Positions 43,765-52,290 of a stretch of 64,000 bases of DNA are shown here, one piece after another. Position numbers and translations under genes: made by a program. Below the pieces are notes generated by a model that saw only the letters and a program-made list of their open reading frames with translations, did no database searches and was not told the origin of the DNA. Within the stretch, counting starts at the first letter, position 1. Every line of letters starts with the position of its first letter. The DNA is from Pseudoxanthomonas sp. YR558. Lineage in GTDB: Bacteria; Pseudomonadota; Gammaproteobacteria; Xanthomonadales; Xanthomonadaceae. The stretch is from contig NZ_FPCI01000002.1 of NCBI RefSeq assembly GCF_900116385.1, positions 62,001-126,000 on the forward strand, read 5' to 3'.

Positions 43765-45630
43765 ATGGGCCTGGACGCCTTCGCTGACCTGATCGCGTCG
43801 CGCCTGCTCGCTGTCGGCGGGCAAGCCGTGCTGCTGGCCGCTCTGGTCTGGGCGCTGTGCCGTTTCCTGCCCCGCCTCGATGCGCGCACGCGGGCCTGGC
43901 TGTGGTGGCTGGTCGCCACGCAGATGGTGGTAGGCCTGCTGTGGCATGCGCCTATCGCGCTGCCGCTGCTGCCCGCCGAACCCGCCGTGGTCGCCGTGCA
44001 AGCCGCCCCGTCGGCCGCCGACACCGCCGTGCACCTGGCGACGGTTCCGGCGACATTCGACGCGGCGACGTCCCTGCCTGCGCAGGACGCGGGTACGCCG
44101 ATCGCCTGGTACGTCTGGCTGCTCGCGGCGTGGCTCGCAGGCGTGGCGGTGATGCTGGTGAATTCCGCACGCCACGCACTTCGCCTGCGCGGACAGTTGA
44201 AGCGCGCGCGACCCTGCGCCGACCTGCGTGCGAACGAGGAGTACGCCGCGCTCGGTCGCCACCTCGGCCTCTCCACCTTGCCGACGCTGCGCGTCAGCGA
44301 CGAGATCGATTCGCCGATGCTCGCCGGCCCGTGGCGCCCGGTACTGCTGCTGCCCGCGGCCGGCCTGGCGCGGATGCGCGGCGACGACCTGCGGATGGCG
44401 TTACACCACGAACTCGCGCACCTGCAGCGCCGTGATCTCTGGTGGGCGTGGATGCCGGCGCTGGCGCAGCACCTGTTCTTCTTCCATCCCGTCGCCCACC
44501 TCGCGGCACGCGAATACGGCCTGGCCCGCGAAGTCGCCTGCGATGCCGCGGTGCTGGCCGACGAGCGCCATGCGCCCCACGACTACGGACGCCTGCTGGT
44601 GAAGCTGGGCGTTTCCACCGCACCGTCGCCGGCGCTCGCCGGCGCCTCCCCCACGTTCCGCATTCTCAAGAGGAGACTGCTCATGCTCCAGCACACCGCA
44701 TCGCCCCTGCGCAGCAGCGCCCTGGCCCTGACCATCGGCCTGGTCCTGCTGGGCGCCGTGCCGTACCAGGTCACCGCCAGCGCGCCCGTCGCCCCGGTCG
44801 CACCGACCCCTGCCGCTGCTCCTACCGCCGCCATCGCGCCTGTCGCGGCAGCGACCGCCACCGCGACACCGCAGGCGCGCCCGGCCGTCGCGCCGCGCGC
44901 CGTCGCCGCCGCCAGTCCGTACGCCGTGCCTGCACCGCCGCCGCCGCCGCCCGCGCCGGCCGTCCCGGCTGTACCCAAGGTAGCCCCGCCCGCGCCTCCC
45001 GCCCCACCTGCGCCGCCGAAGCATCCCGCCCACAGCAGCACGCACGTGATCAACATCGATCGCGAAGGCGGCGGCGATGCCTACGTCCTCATTGACGGCA
45101 ATGAAGTCACGATGGCCGGCCGCAGCGACGACATCGTCATCGCGCGCAAGCAGCAGCAAGGCAACGCGCCGGTGCTGTGGGTGCGCCAGGACGGCAAGCA
45201 GTACGTCGTGCGCGACACCGCCACGCTGAAGCAGATCAAGGCCGCGCACGCACCGATGGAAGCGTTGGGTGCGCAACAGGGCAAGCTCGGGGAACAGCAG
45301 GGCGCGCTCGGCGAACGCCAGGGCGACCTGGGTGCCAAGCAGGGCGAGCTCGGCGTGAAGATGGCGGCGATCGCCAGCGAACAAGCGTCGGCCGCGATGC
45401 GTGGCGGCGAGGGTCGTCAGGTGGAGCTCGACCGCAAGATGGACTCGCTGGCGCGGGAACAGGAGGCGCTGGCGAAGCGGCAGGAGGCATTGGCCCGCCA
45501 GCAGGAACCGCTCGCGCGCCAGCAGGAAGTCTTGGCCCGCCAGCAGGGTGCTGCCGCCGTGCGGATGCAGCGCGATGTGGATCGCCTGGTCGGCGAGGCC
45601 ATCCGCAGCGGCAAGGCACAGCGGCTCTGA
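43765..45630 (+). CDS. M56 (BlaR1-type) membrane metallopeptidase with Pro-rich and heptad-repeat C-terminus
   Basis: A 621-residue inner-membrane protease. TM helices are near residues 10-30, 35-55, 110-128 and 318-335 (LALTIGLVLLGAVPYQVTA). The gluzincin motif HELAH is in ALHHELAHLQRRDLWWAWMP, with the third ligand region ARE(V)ACDAAVL. BlaR1 normally ends in a penicillin-binding sensor. Here it is replaced by Ala/Pro-rich sequence (PPPPPPAPAVPAVPKVAPPA), a β segment (AHSSTHVINIDREGGGDAYV) and Gln-rich seven-residue repeats (LGEQQGALGERQGDLG; LARQQEPLARQQEVLARQQG) likely to form a coiled coil. The inducing signal is therefore unlikely to be a β-lactam. Confidence 0.85.
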   Translation: MGLDAFADLIASRLLAVGGQAVLLAALVWALCRFLPRLDARTRAWLWWLVATQMVVGLLWHAPIALPLLPAEPAVVAVQAAPSAADTAVHLATVPATFDAATSLPAQDAGTPIAWYVWLLAAWLAGVAVMLVNSARHALRLRGQLKRARPCADLRANEEYAALGRHLGLSTLPTLRVSDEIDSPMLAGPWRPVLLLPAAGLARMRGDDLRMALHHELAHLQRRDLWWAWMPALAQHLFFFHPVAHLAAREYGLAREVACDAAVLADERHAPHDYGRLLVKLGVSTAPSPALAGASPTFRILKRRLLMLQHTASPLRSSALALTIGLVLLGAVPYQVTASAPVAPVAPTPAAAPTAAIAPVAAATATATPQARPAVAPRAVAAASPYAVPAPPPPPPAPAVPAVPKVAPPAPPAPPAPPKHPAHSSTHVINIDREGGGDAYVLIDGNEVTMAGRSDDIVIARKQQQGNAPVLWVRQDGKQYVVRDTATLKQIKAAHAPMEALGAQQGKLGEQQGALGERQGDLGAKQGELGVKMAAIASEQASAAMRGGEGRQVELDRKMDSLAREQEALAKRQEALARQQEPLARQQEVLARQQGAAAVRMQRDVDRLVGEAIRSGKAQRL

Positions 45631-45637
45631 CGGAGCG

Positions 45638-45928
45638 TCAGTCGTCCGTTCGCAGCCCGCTCCACTGCGAGCGGGCGATGCGGATGATGGCGCGGACCTG
45701 CTCGCGGTCGCGGTGGCGCGAGATCGCGACCGCACCGAACTGCAGGGCCTGCTCGCGGAGTTCTTCGGTCAGGTCGTAGTGCGCGCCGCTGCGCTTGTCC
45801 TGGAAGGCGCGCCGCGGCATGCCCAGGCGCGCGGCCATCGCATGCAGTTCGTCCAGCGTATCGGCCATCAGGTGGGCCCAGCGTTTCCCCCGCCAGAGCG
45901 TGACGGCATCGTCCACGTAGACGCTCAT
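45638..45928 (-). CDS. DUF4031 protein
   Basis: A 96-residue basic cytosolic protein: MSVYVDDAVTLWRGKRWAHL, LDELHAMAARLGMPRRAFQD, GAHYDLTEELREQALQFGAV. DUF4031 is a short family of unknown activity with conserved Asp/His residues (VDD, WxHL, HYD), reminiscent of a hydrolase-like site but unproven. Its ATG overlaps the DUF3037 stop (ATGA), making it the last gene of a three-gene overlapping operon led by a HipA-like kinase. Confidence 0.82.
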   Translation of the reverse strand: MSVYVDDAVTLWRGKRWAHLMADTLDELHAMAARLGMPRRAFQDKRSGAHYDLTEELREQALQFGAVAISRHRDREQVRAIIRIARSQWSGLRTDD

Positions 45929-46332
45929 CGCGGCGTGGTGGCCTTCGGGGGCCGCACCATGCGGTCCATCAGGTGCTCGAGCGTGGCGGGCAGGTCGCCG
46001 CAGCGGCCCATGTGCACCGGCGAGGTCTGGATGATCGAGCTGCGTTTGGCGGTGAGCCAGTGAAAGCGCGCGCGTGGCGGCAGCAGCCCGATCGGCGCGG
46101 CGGCGTCGCCACCGCGGCAGATCGCGGGCAGGGTATCCAGGTGGCGGCGCAGCGATTCGATGTCCAACGAGGGATCGAGCATGCGCAGTCGCGCTTCGTC
46201 CACTTCGATCCGCGCTTCGAGGAAACCCGCGCGCTCGCACGACAGGATGATGCCGACGTTGACGAACTCCTCCCGCTCCACGCGCGGGACGACGCGGATC
46301 ACTGCGTAGTCGTAGGTGTCATGCGCGCGCAC
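45925..46332 (-). CDS. DUF3037 protein
   Basis: A 135-residue protein (DYAVIRVVPRVEREEFVNVG, IILSCERAGFLEARIEVDEA, FHWLTAKRSSIIQTSPVHMG), a full DUF3037 domain. GTG 46332 is chosen as start because AGGAGG lies six bases upstream and the conserved domain begins six residues later. It overlaps the HipA-like gene by 14 bp and DUF4031 by four. DUF3037 genes commonly follow HipA-like kinase genes; the molecular role is unknown. Confidence 0.85.
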   Translation of the reverse strand: MRAHDTYDYAVIRVVPRVEREEFVNVGIILSCERAGFLEARIEVDEARLRMLDPSLDIESLRRHLDTLPAICRGGDAAAPIGLLPPRARFHWLTAKRSSIIQTSPVHMGRCGDLPATLEHLMDRMVRPPKATTPR

Positions 46333-47092
46333 GGATCGCCTCCTGCACGAAGGCGTCGCGTTGCGCCACGCGGCGGACCAGGTACTCGACGTAGGCAGCG
46401 CGTTGGGCCGCCGGATCGCCGAACGCATCGGGTCCTTGCAGCCACGCGTCGGGCACGTCGGCGACGATGCCGGCGATCGTGGCTTCCGTCAGCCTGCCTG
46501 CCATTTCGACATCGACGTCGGCCACGCGCGAGGCCCAGCGCAGCAGCACATGGTCGCGGATCAGCGCGAACGGCTTGCCGGCACCGGACGCGTCGCCGTC
46601 CCAGCCGTGGTGGAAGTACAGCGCCGCGCCGTGGTCGATCAGGTACAGCGTGCGGTGCCACATCAGCAGGTTGGTGTTGCGCGCAGTGCGGTCGACATTG
46701 CTGATGAAGGCGTCGAACCAGACGATGCGCGACGCCAGGTCCGCATCGGGCTGTTCGGCCACGGGATCGAAGTTCACCGCGCCCGGCAGGTAGTCCATCG
46801 CCAGGTTGATGCCGGCGCTGGCCTTGATCAGGTCCTGGATCTCCGGATCGCCTTCGGTGCGGCCGAGGTCCGCGTCGAGCTCGATCAGGGCGAGGTCCGG
46901 CATCGGCAGCTGCAGCGCCTTGGCCAGGCCGCCGGCGATCGCTTCGGCTACTAGCGCCTTCGGTCCCTGGCCGGCGCCGCGGAACTTCAGCACGTACAGG
47001 CCTTCGTCGTCGGCCTCGACCACGGCGGGCATCGAGCCACCTTCGCGCAGCGGGGTGACGTAACGGGTGGCGGTGCGGAGAGAAAGCGTCAT
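46319..47092 (-). CDS. HipA-like kinase family protein
   Basis: A 257-residue PI3K/HipA-fold kinase without the N-terminal HipA domain. Nucleotide-site features are VLKFRGAGQGPKALVAEAIA (Lys-containing strand, P-loop-like), catalytic loop FDAFISNVDRTARNTNLLMW (D..N) and metal-binding LYLIDHGAALYF (DHG in place of DFG). HipA kinases phosphorylate aminoacyl-tRNA synthetases in persistence modules. No HipB-type repressor is adjacent; the partners are DUF3037 and DUF4031. Start 47092 precedes MTLSLRTATRYVTPLREGGS. Confidence 0.85.
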   Translation of the reverse strand: MTLSLRTATRYVTPLREGGSMPAVVEADDEGLYVLKFRGAGQGPKALVAEAIAGGLAKALQLPMPDLALIELDADLGRTEGDPEIQDLIKASAGINLAMDYLPGAVNFDPVAEQPDADLASRIVWFDAFISNVDRTARNTNLLMWHRTLYLIDHGAALYFHHGWDGDASGAGKPFALIRDHVLLRWASRVADVDVEMAGRLTEATIAGIVADVPDAWLQGPDAFGDPAAQRAAYVEYLVRRVAQRDAFVQEAIRARA

Positions 47093-47126
47093 CAGGCCGC
47101 TAGGATAGCGCGGCGGCGTGCCGCGC

Positions 47127-48185
47127 TCAGGTCGAGCGTGCCACGCCCATGCGCCGCAGCAACAGATAGACCCCCACGCTCGAGGCCGCGCCGAGCAGCA
47201 GCGCGAACGCCAGCCCATGCGTGCTGTGCGCGAATGGCAGCCCGGGCAGGTTCATGCCAAACAGGCCGGCGACCAGGCTGGGCGGCAGCAGCAGGGCGGT
47301 GATCATCGAGAGCACGTACAGATGGCGGTTCGTGCGCTCGGCGAGTTTCGCGGCCACTTCGTCCTGCAGCAGGCGCGCACGCTCCTGCAGGGTGCCCACG
47401 TCGCCATCGAGATCGTCGAAGCGCTGGTTGAGCCGTGCGACGGCGGGCAGCAGTTCGTGGTCGGTGTCGCCGGCATGACGTTGCTCGAACGGTTTCAGCA
47501 CGCGCCGCATCGCGGTGAGTGGCCGATGCAGGCGCACGGTCTGGTGGCGCAGCTGCGCGAGGTCGCGGCGCTCCTCACCGATGCTGTCCGCCAGCACGCG
47601 GTCCTCGATGCGGTCCAGTCGCGCGGACAGCCCGTCGCTGCTGCGCTCCACGGTGTCGGCGAAGCGCCCCGCCACCATTTCCAGCAGGCGCACCGGCGTA
47701 TCGGCCGGCGCGCCCGCGATCACCGCGCGACGCGCGGCTTCCAGCGAGCGCAAGGGTTGCCGCCGCGCGGTGACGAGCAGGTGCGCCGTCATCGCGAAAT
47801 GCAGCCAGCCGATGCCATCGTCGCCGCGCAACGGGCCTTCGGCGGCGAGGTCCACGCCGCGCTGGTGCGCCCAATCGACGAACGCGCCGTGCGCCACGTC
47901 CTCATCGAGCTGCAGATTGACGTGGGAATCCGGCGACAACAGCGTCGCATGCGCTTCGTCGGGCAGCGGCAGTCTGGCGACGATCTGCGCGCTGCGCACA
48001 TCGCTCAGGTCCAGGTGCAGCCAATGCCAATCGTCGCCATCGGCGCTCCGAAGTGCGCTGTCGTCGCACGCGCCGGCGTCGAGCGCTTTCGCCCGACCTT
48101 CGTCATCGAACCGGTACAGCCAGAGCGCACCAGGCAGGCCGCAAAGCATGGCCGCGGTCGCGTTCGTTTCGATGGATGCGGCCAT
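47127..48185 (-). CDS. zntB: CorA-family zinc transporter ZntB
   Basis: A 352-residue pentameric divalent-cation transporter. A large cytoplasmic funnel domain (WHWLHLDLSDVRSAQIV, LHFAMTAHLLVTARRQPLRS) and a long helix lead to two TM helices at the C-terminus, the first ending in the GMN signature (VAGLFGMNLPGLPF), the second ALLLGAASSVGVYLLLRR. The N-terminal domain pattern is of the ZntB rather than CorA branch. Length 352 versus 327 in E. coli ZntB. Confidence 0.85.
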   Translation of the reverse strand: MAASIETNATAAMLCGLPGALWLYRFDDEGRAKALDAGACDDSALRSADGDDWHWLHLDLSDVRSAQIVARLPLPDEAHATLLSPDSHVNLQLDEDVAHGAFVDWAHQRGVDLAAEGPLRGDDGIGWLHFAMTAHLLVTARRQPLRSLEAARRAVIAGAPADTPVRLLEMVAGRFADTVERSSDGLSARLDRIEDRVLADSIGEERRDLAQLRHQTVRLHRPLTAMRRVLKPFEQRHAGDTDHELLPAVARLNQRFDDLDGDVGTLQERARLLQDEVAAKLAERTNRHLYVLSMITALLLPPSLVAGLFGMNLPGLPFAHSTHGLAFALLLGAASSVGVYLLLRRMGVARST

Positions 48186-48263
48186 GCATGACAGCCAGGC
48201 GACGGTTGGGTGACGGTCAGGCTACCGCCGTCATATGCCCGTCTCGTGACAGCCCCGGCCGCA

Positions 48264-48731
48264 TCATCCCGCCGGTTGCGACTCCGCTCCGCCGCGCTGC
48301 AACGGGTCCGGCAGCGGCGCGCCCTGCGGCGTGAAGGCCAGCGAGACCGAGTTCAGGCAGTGCCGCTCGCCGGTCGGCGGCGGGCCGTCCGGAAACACAT
48401 GGCCCAGGTGGCTGTGGCAACGCGCGCACACGATTTCGGTGCGGATCATGCCGTAGCTGCTGTCGCGGATGCGGCCGACGTGCGCTTCGTCCACCGGCTG
48501 GAAGAAGCTCGGCCAGCCCGTGCCGGAATCGAACTTCGCGCTGGAGCGGAACAGCGGCAAGCCGCACAGGCGGCAGGTGTAGGTGCCGTCCTGCTTGTTG
48601 TCCAGGAACACGCCGCAGAACGGTGCCTCGGTGCCATGCTGCAGCAGCACCCGGCGCTCGTCTTCGCTGAGGCTGGCGATCAGCGCCGTCCGTTGGGTAT
48701 CGGAGGGCGGGGTCAGGTCGAAGGTCGTCAT
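48264..48731 (-). CDS. msrB: Peptide-methionine (R)-S-oxide reductase MsrB
   Basis: A 155-residue repair enzyme that reduces methionine-R-sulfoxide using thioredoxin. Structural zinc is held by CRLCG and CARCH. The substrate region is DSGTGWPSFFQPV and the catalytic Cys is in GERHCLNSVSLAF; the resolving Cys position also appears in GTEAPFCGVF. Start 48731 fits the family length; the frame continues upstream without homology. Confidence 0.95.
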   Translation of the reverse strand: MTTFDLTPPSDTQRTALIASLSEDERRVLLQHGTEAPFCGVFLDNKQDGTYTCRLCGLPLFRSSAKFDSGTGWPSFFQPVDEAHVGRIRDSSYGMIRTEIVCARCHSHLGHVFPDGPPPTGERHCLNSVSLAFTPQGAPLPDPLQRGGAESQPAG

Positions 48732-48829
48732 GGACGTGTTCCTGGTGAGGGATGCCGCCGATATGGTGCCGCCTATTGCGCGCCACAACCCTGGTTTACC
48801 ATCGCGTGGTTTCCCAGGAGATGGCACGG

Positions 48830-49654
48830 ATGCGACTGGTACTGGCTTTGATGACGACGCTGGCGCTGCCCCAGGCAACGCATGCGCAAGCGCCTGAGAC
48901 GCCGCCGCGCGTGCCGCCGGCGCCCGGCTGCCTGGATGCGCGGCAGATGGCGGAAGTACGCCAGGCCTCGTCCACGGAGCTCGCCGTTCAAGGTCGCGAT
49001 GGGCAGCGTTTCCGCATCACCCTGTCAGAAGGCTGTCCCGGCGCCGGTCGGGCCGATGCCGTCCTGCTCGCCCGCGAGGGCTGGGTGTGCGGGACCGGCC
49101 AGGAATACGTGCGCATCGGCGAGGCGACCTGCGCCGTGACCGGCATCGCGGCGATCGACGCCCGCGAGTATGCCGCGATGGCGCGCGCGGCGTCGATGCA
49201 GACGGATGACGGCGTGACCACGCTGGAGACGGTGGAAGTGCGCGCGCCGCAACGGCGGGGCTTCGCCGGTTCCTCGAGTTTCTGCTTCAACCCGCGTTAC
49301 ATGCGCGCATGGTCGGAAGACAACGAAGGCATGTTGGTGGAACTCTCGCCACGTCGCTCGGGCGGCCATCGCTACTACCGCGTCGAACTCGCGCACGGGT
49401 GCCCCGATCTGGATTCCTCGCCCGCCATCACCTTCCGCTCAGGCGTCGGCATCGGCCTCATCTGCGGCAATCCCGGCGACCGGGTGGTCGCGCAGGACAG
49501 CGGCGGCAACAGCCTCTTCGATTCGGGCAATGCGGATGCGCTCATCCCCGGCGACGAGCGGCGCTGGTCGCGCCGCGGGATCCGCGTGCAGTGCTCGGTG
49601 TCGGCGGTCTACCCGCACGAGCCGGCGTCGCGCAACACGGCGCCGGCCCCCTGA
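48830..49654 (+). CDS. Exported protein with two homologous DUF6491-like halves
   Basis: A 274-residue exported protein (signal MRLVLALMTTLALPQATHAQ). Two halves look alike. Half 1: CLDARQMAEV, FRITLSEGCPGAGRADAVLL, WVCGTGQEYVRI, ATCAV. Half 2: CFNPRYMRAW, YRVELAHGCPDLDSSPAITF, GLICGNPGDRVV, VQCSV. Each contains four Cys at equivalent spacings, which suggests two disulfides per half. The C-x4-x-M...L...GCP...CG pattern is like DUF6491. I choose ATG 48830 over 48821 because AGGAG stands nine bases ahead of it and touches the earlier ATG. Confidence 0.55.
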   Translation: MRLVLALMTTLALPQATHAQAPETPPRVPPAPGCLDARQMAEVRQASSTELAVQGRDGQRFRITLSEGCPGAGRADAVLLAREGWVCGTGQEYVRIGEATCAVTGIAAIDAREYAAMARAASMQTDDGVTTLETVEVRAPQRRGFAGSSSFCFNPRYMRAWSEDNEGMLVELSPRRSGGHRYYRVELAHGCPDLDSSPAITFRSGVGIGLICGNPGDRVVAQDSGGNSLFDSGNADALIPGDERRWSRRGIRVQCSVSAVYPHEPASRNTAPAP

Positions 49655-49663
49655 GTCAGCGGA

Positions 49664-50236
49664 TCAGGGCGTGGATGTCAGCGCTGCGTTGCTCTTGAAC
49701 TCGCGGCGCAGCCAGTCGTCGATCAGGCGCTTCTCGTAACGCAGGTTGTCGGTGTTGTTGAGATTGGCGCCCATCAGGAAGCCATGGTCCACCAGCTTGC
49801 GCTCGCCTTCGGCGACCACCTGGCCATCGGGACCCTTCACGACGAAGTTCAGCGTCATCCGCGGCGGATAGATGTCCTTGACGATACGGATGTCCTCCAT
49901 GCCGTTGCGCACGATCGGCTCATAGCGACCGGCGCGGTCGATGTCGGTGATGGTGACGTCGAGCGTCTGGCCGCGGGCGAGGCGCTGGCCCGCTTCATCG
50001 CGCAGGTACGTCGCCAAGTCGGTCACCCAGGTGCCGCGTTTCGATTCCCAACGATTGCCGCTGAACTTGATCTCGCTGAACTGCGCGGGATCGGTCCACT
50101 GGACGCTGACGGCGCCGCCTTCGGCAGGCACGCTGCGGGGTGTGCCGGGATCGGTGACGTTCTTCTGCCGCGCTTCGCCGGGCAGCGCGGCGGTGAGCGC
50201 AACGAGGGCGGTGAGCAGCAGGGCGGGGGCTTTCAT
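49664..50236 (-). CDS. DUF3016 exported protein
   Basis: A 190-residue exported protein. After a signal peptide (PALLLTALVALTAALPGEA) comes the DUF3016 pattern: VSVQWTDPAQFSEIKFSGNR, WVTDLATYLRDEAGQRLARG, LDVTITDIDRAGRYEP, YPPRMTLNFVVKGPDGQVVA and a basic C-terminal YEKRLIDDWLRREF. Function unknown. The second ATG (50236) is used because GAGGAA lies about six bases upstream of it and abuts the first ATG (50242). Confidence 0.85.
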   Translation of the reverse strand: MKAPALLLTALVALTAALPGEARQKNVTDPGTPRSVPAEGGAVSVQWTDPAQFSEIKFSGNRWESKRGTWVTDLATYLRDEAGQRLARGQTLDVTITDIDRAGRYEPIVRNGMEDIRIVKDIYPPRMTLNFVVKGPDGQVVAEGERKLVDHGFLMGANLNNTDNLRYEKRLIDDWLRREFKSNAALTSTP

Positions 50237-50345
50237 GGCCATTCCTCGGGAGGTATCCGCCGGGATTGTGCGCCCGCGCCGGGAAGCGCGGCAACGCCAC
50301 CTCGGGTCGCGCCGACGCTGCGTTCAGCGCCGGTTTCCACGCCGT

Positions 50346-51254
50346 TCAGAGGCTGCGTAGGCGCTCCACGTCGCGCACGGGCGGGGCACCGAACATGCGG
50401 CTGTATTCGCGGCTGAATTGCGAGGGGCTCTCGTAGCCCACGCGATGGCCGGCGCTGGCGGCGTCCATGACTTCGCTCAGCATCAGTCGGCGGGCTTCCT
50501 GCAGGCGCAGCTGCTTCTGGTACTGCAGGGGGCTCATCGCGGTCACCGCCTTGAAATGGTGGTGAAGCGCGGAGGCGCTCATATGCACTTCGCGGGCAAT
50601 GTGGTCGATGCGCAGCGGCTGCGCGTAGTGCTGCCGCAGCCAGTGGATCGCCTTCGCCACGCGCTGGCCCTGGCTGTCGGCGATGCCGATGTGGCGCAGC
50701 ATCGCCCCCTGCGGGCTGCACAGCACGCGGTACAGGATCTCGCGCTCGATCAGCGGACCCAGCAACGGGATGTCGTGCGGCGTATCGAGCAGCTTTACCA
50801 GCCGGATCGCCGCATCCAGCATCTCCACGCTGCTGGGTTGCAGGAACAGGCCACGCGATGGCGGCGGCAACGGCGCCCGTGCCGATTCCGCTTCGGTCAC
50901 CAGCTCGGCGATGGTCGCGGGCGATAGCTTCAGGATCAGGCACAGGTAGGGCGCGTCGGCGGAGGCCTGGGTGACCTGGCCGGTGACGGGCAGGTCGACC
51001 GAGGCGACGACGAAGCGACTGGCGTCGTACTCGTACACCTCGTCGGCGAGGATGGCGCGTTTGGCCCCCTGGACGATCAGGCACAGCGCGGCTTCCTGCA
51101 CGCCACGCATCGGGAGCGGCATCGGCGCGCTGAGCCGGGAGAACTGCAGGGCCGGGATCGCGGTCGTGTGCAGGCCATCGCCGCCGGTGGATCGTTCAAT
51201 CAGGGTGGCCAGCTCGCGCAGGCGGTCGGCATGGATGGAAGCGGTGTGGGTCAT
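50346..51254 (-). CDS. AraC-family transcriptional regulator (AraC_N type)
   Basis: A 302-residue regulator. The N-terminal AraC_N ligand domain (LCLIVQGAKRAILADEVYEY, FVVASVDLPVTGQVTQASAD) is followed by two C-terminal HTH units (LRIDHIAREVHMSASALHHH; DAASAGHRVGYESPSQFSRE YSRMFG). This subtype is usually divergent from SDR or aldo/keto reductase genes it controls, as here, with a 200-bp intergenic region to the SDR at 51455. Confidence 0.92.
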   Translation of the reverse strand: MTHTASIHADRLRELATLIERSTGGDGLHTTAIPALQFSRLSAPMPLPMRGVQEAALCLIVQGAKRAILADEVYEYDASRFVVASVDLPVTGQVTQASADAPYLCLILKLSPATIAELVTEAESARAPLPPPSRGLFLQPSSVEMLDAAIRLVKLLDTPHDIPLLGPLIEREILYRVLCSPQGAMLRHIGIADSQGQRVAKAIHWLRQHYAQPLRIDHIAREVHMSASALHHHFKAVTAMSPLQYQKQLRLQEARRLMLSEVMDAASAGHRVGYESPSQFSREYSRMFGAPPVRDVERLRSL

Positions 51255-51454
51255 GGCAGGGGCCGTCGCTACGGGCTTGGGGGATGAGGCGAGTCTACGC
51301 AGCGTGCCGCGGGATGGAATGGCTTCGACAGGGCCGGGGCAGGATCAGGCAAGGATCGCGGAGGAACCGGATATCGACGCTGCGGCAGCCGGACGGAGAC
51401 TGCGCCCCGTCGCGGCACGCCCCGTGCCGCGCTTCCCCCAAACGAGGTAACCCC

Positions 51455-52189
51455 ATGTCCGGAATCCAAGGAAAAGTCATCGCCATCACCGGCGCCAGCA
51501 GCGGCATCGGCGACGCCGCCGCGCGCGAGCTCGCCCGTCGCGGGGCCCACGTCGTGCTCGGTGCGCGTCGCACCGACCGGCTGGAGCGGCTGGTCGCCGA
51601 GATCACCGCCGCAGGCGGCAGCGCGCGCTGCCGTGCGCTCGACGTCACCCGCATCGAAGACGTGCAGGCGTTCGTGGCCTTCGCCCAGGCCGAGTACGGC
51701 CGGCTCGACGTGATCGTCAACAATGCCGGCGTCATGCCGCTGTCGCCGCTGGCCGCACTGAAGATCGACGAATGGAACGCCATGATCGACGTCAACATCC
51801 GGGGCGTGTTGCACGGCATCGCTGCCGCGTTGCCGGTCATGCAGGCGCAGGGCGGAGGCCAGGTGGTCAACATCGCCTCCACGGCCGGTCATCGCGTGTG
51901 GCCCAGTGCGTCGGTGTACTGCGCCACGAAGCACGCGGTACTGGCCATTTCCGAAGGCCTGCGCCAGGAGCACGACAAGCTGCGCGTCACCGTGGTGTCG
52001 CCCGGCGTGACCACCAGCGAACTGGCTGAAACCACCAGCGATGCCGGCATCAAGGCGTGGCTCGAGGATTTCCGCCAGGTCGCGATTCCCGCCGAGGCCA
52101 TTGCGCGCGCGATCGCGTATGCCGTGGAACAGCCCGACGACGTCGACGTCAGCGAGGTCATCGTGCGGCCGGCCGCCAGCCCGAACTGA
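51455..52189 (+). CDS. SDR-family NAD(P)-dependent oxidoreductase
   Basis: A 244-residue classical short-chain dehydrogenase. The cofactor site is VIAITGASSGIGDAAA, with ARRTDRL favouring NADP(H), the NNAG motif is VIVNNAGVMPL, the catalytic Ser lies in VVNIASTAGHRV, and YxxxK is YCATK (SVYCATKHAVLAIS). Substrate unknown. It is divergent from the AraC regulator and 101 bp ahead of an aldo/keto reductase, together forming a likely aldehyde/ketone-stress unit. Confidence 0.93.
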   Translation: MSGIQGKVIAITGASSGIGDAAARELARRGAHVVLGARRTDRLERLVAEITAAGGSARCRALDVTRIEDVQAFVAFAQAEYGRLDVIVNNAGVMPLSPLAALKIDEWNAMIDVNIRGVLHGIAAALPVMQAQGGGQVVNIASTAGHRVWPSASVYCATKHAVLAISEGLRQEHDKLRVTVVSPGVTTSELAETTSDAGIKAWLEDFRQVAIPAEAIARAIAYAVEQPDDVDVSEVIVRPAASPN

Positions 52190-52290
52190 GTCTTCGTCGG
52201 CAAGCAACAAAGTTTTCCGCGCTCAGGGGTTGCCGCTGGCGGAGCGGGGGAGTGCAATGGCGCACTCCCCCGCTTCAGGAATTCCCCCTC

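Noticed and set aside
45240..45570. Short repeats as a possible CRISPR or satellite
   Set aside because: They are in-frame seven-residue codon repeats of the M56 peptidase tail, imperfect and without spacers.
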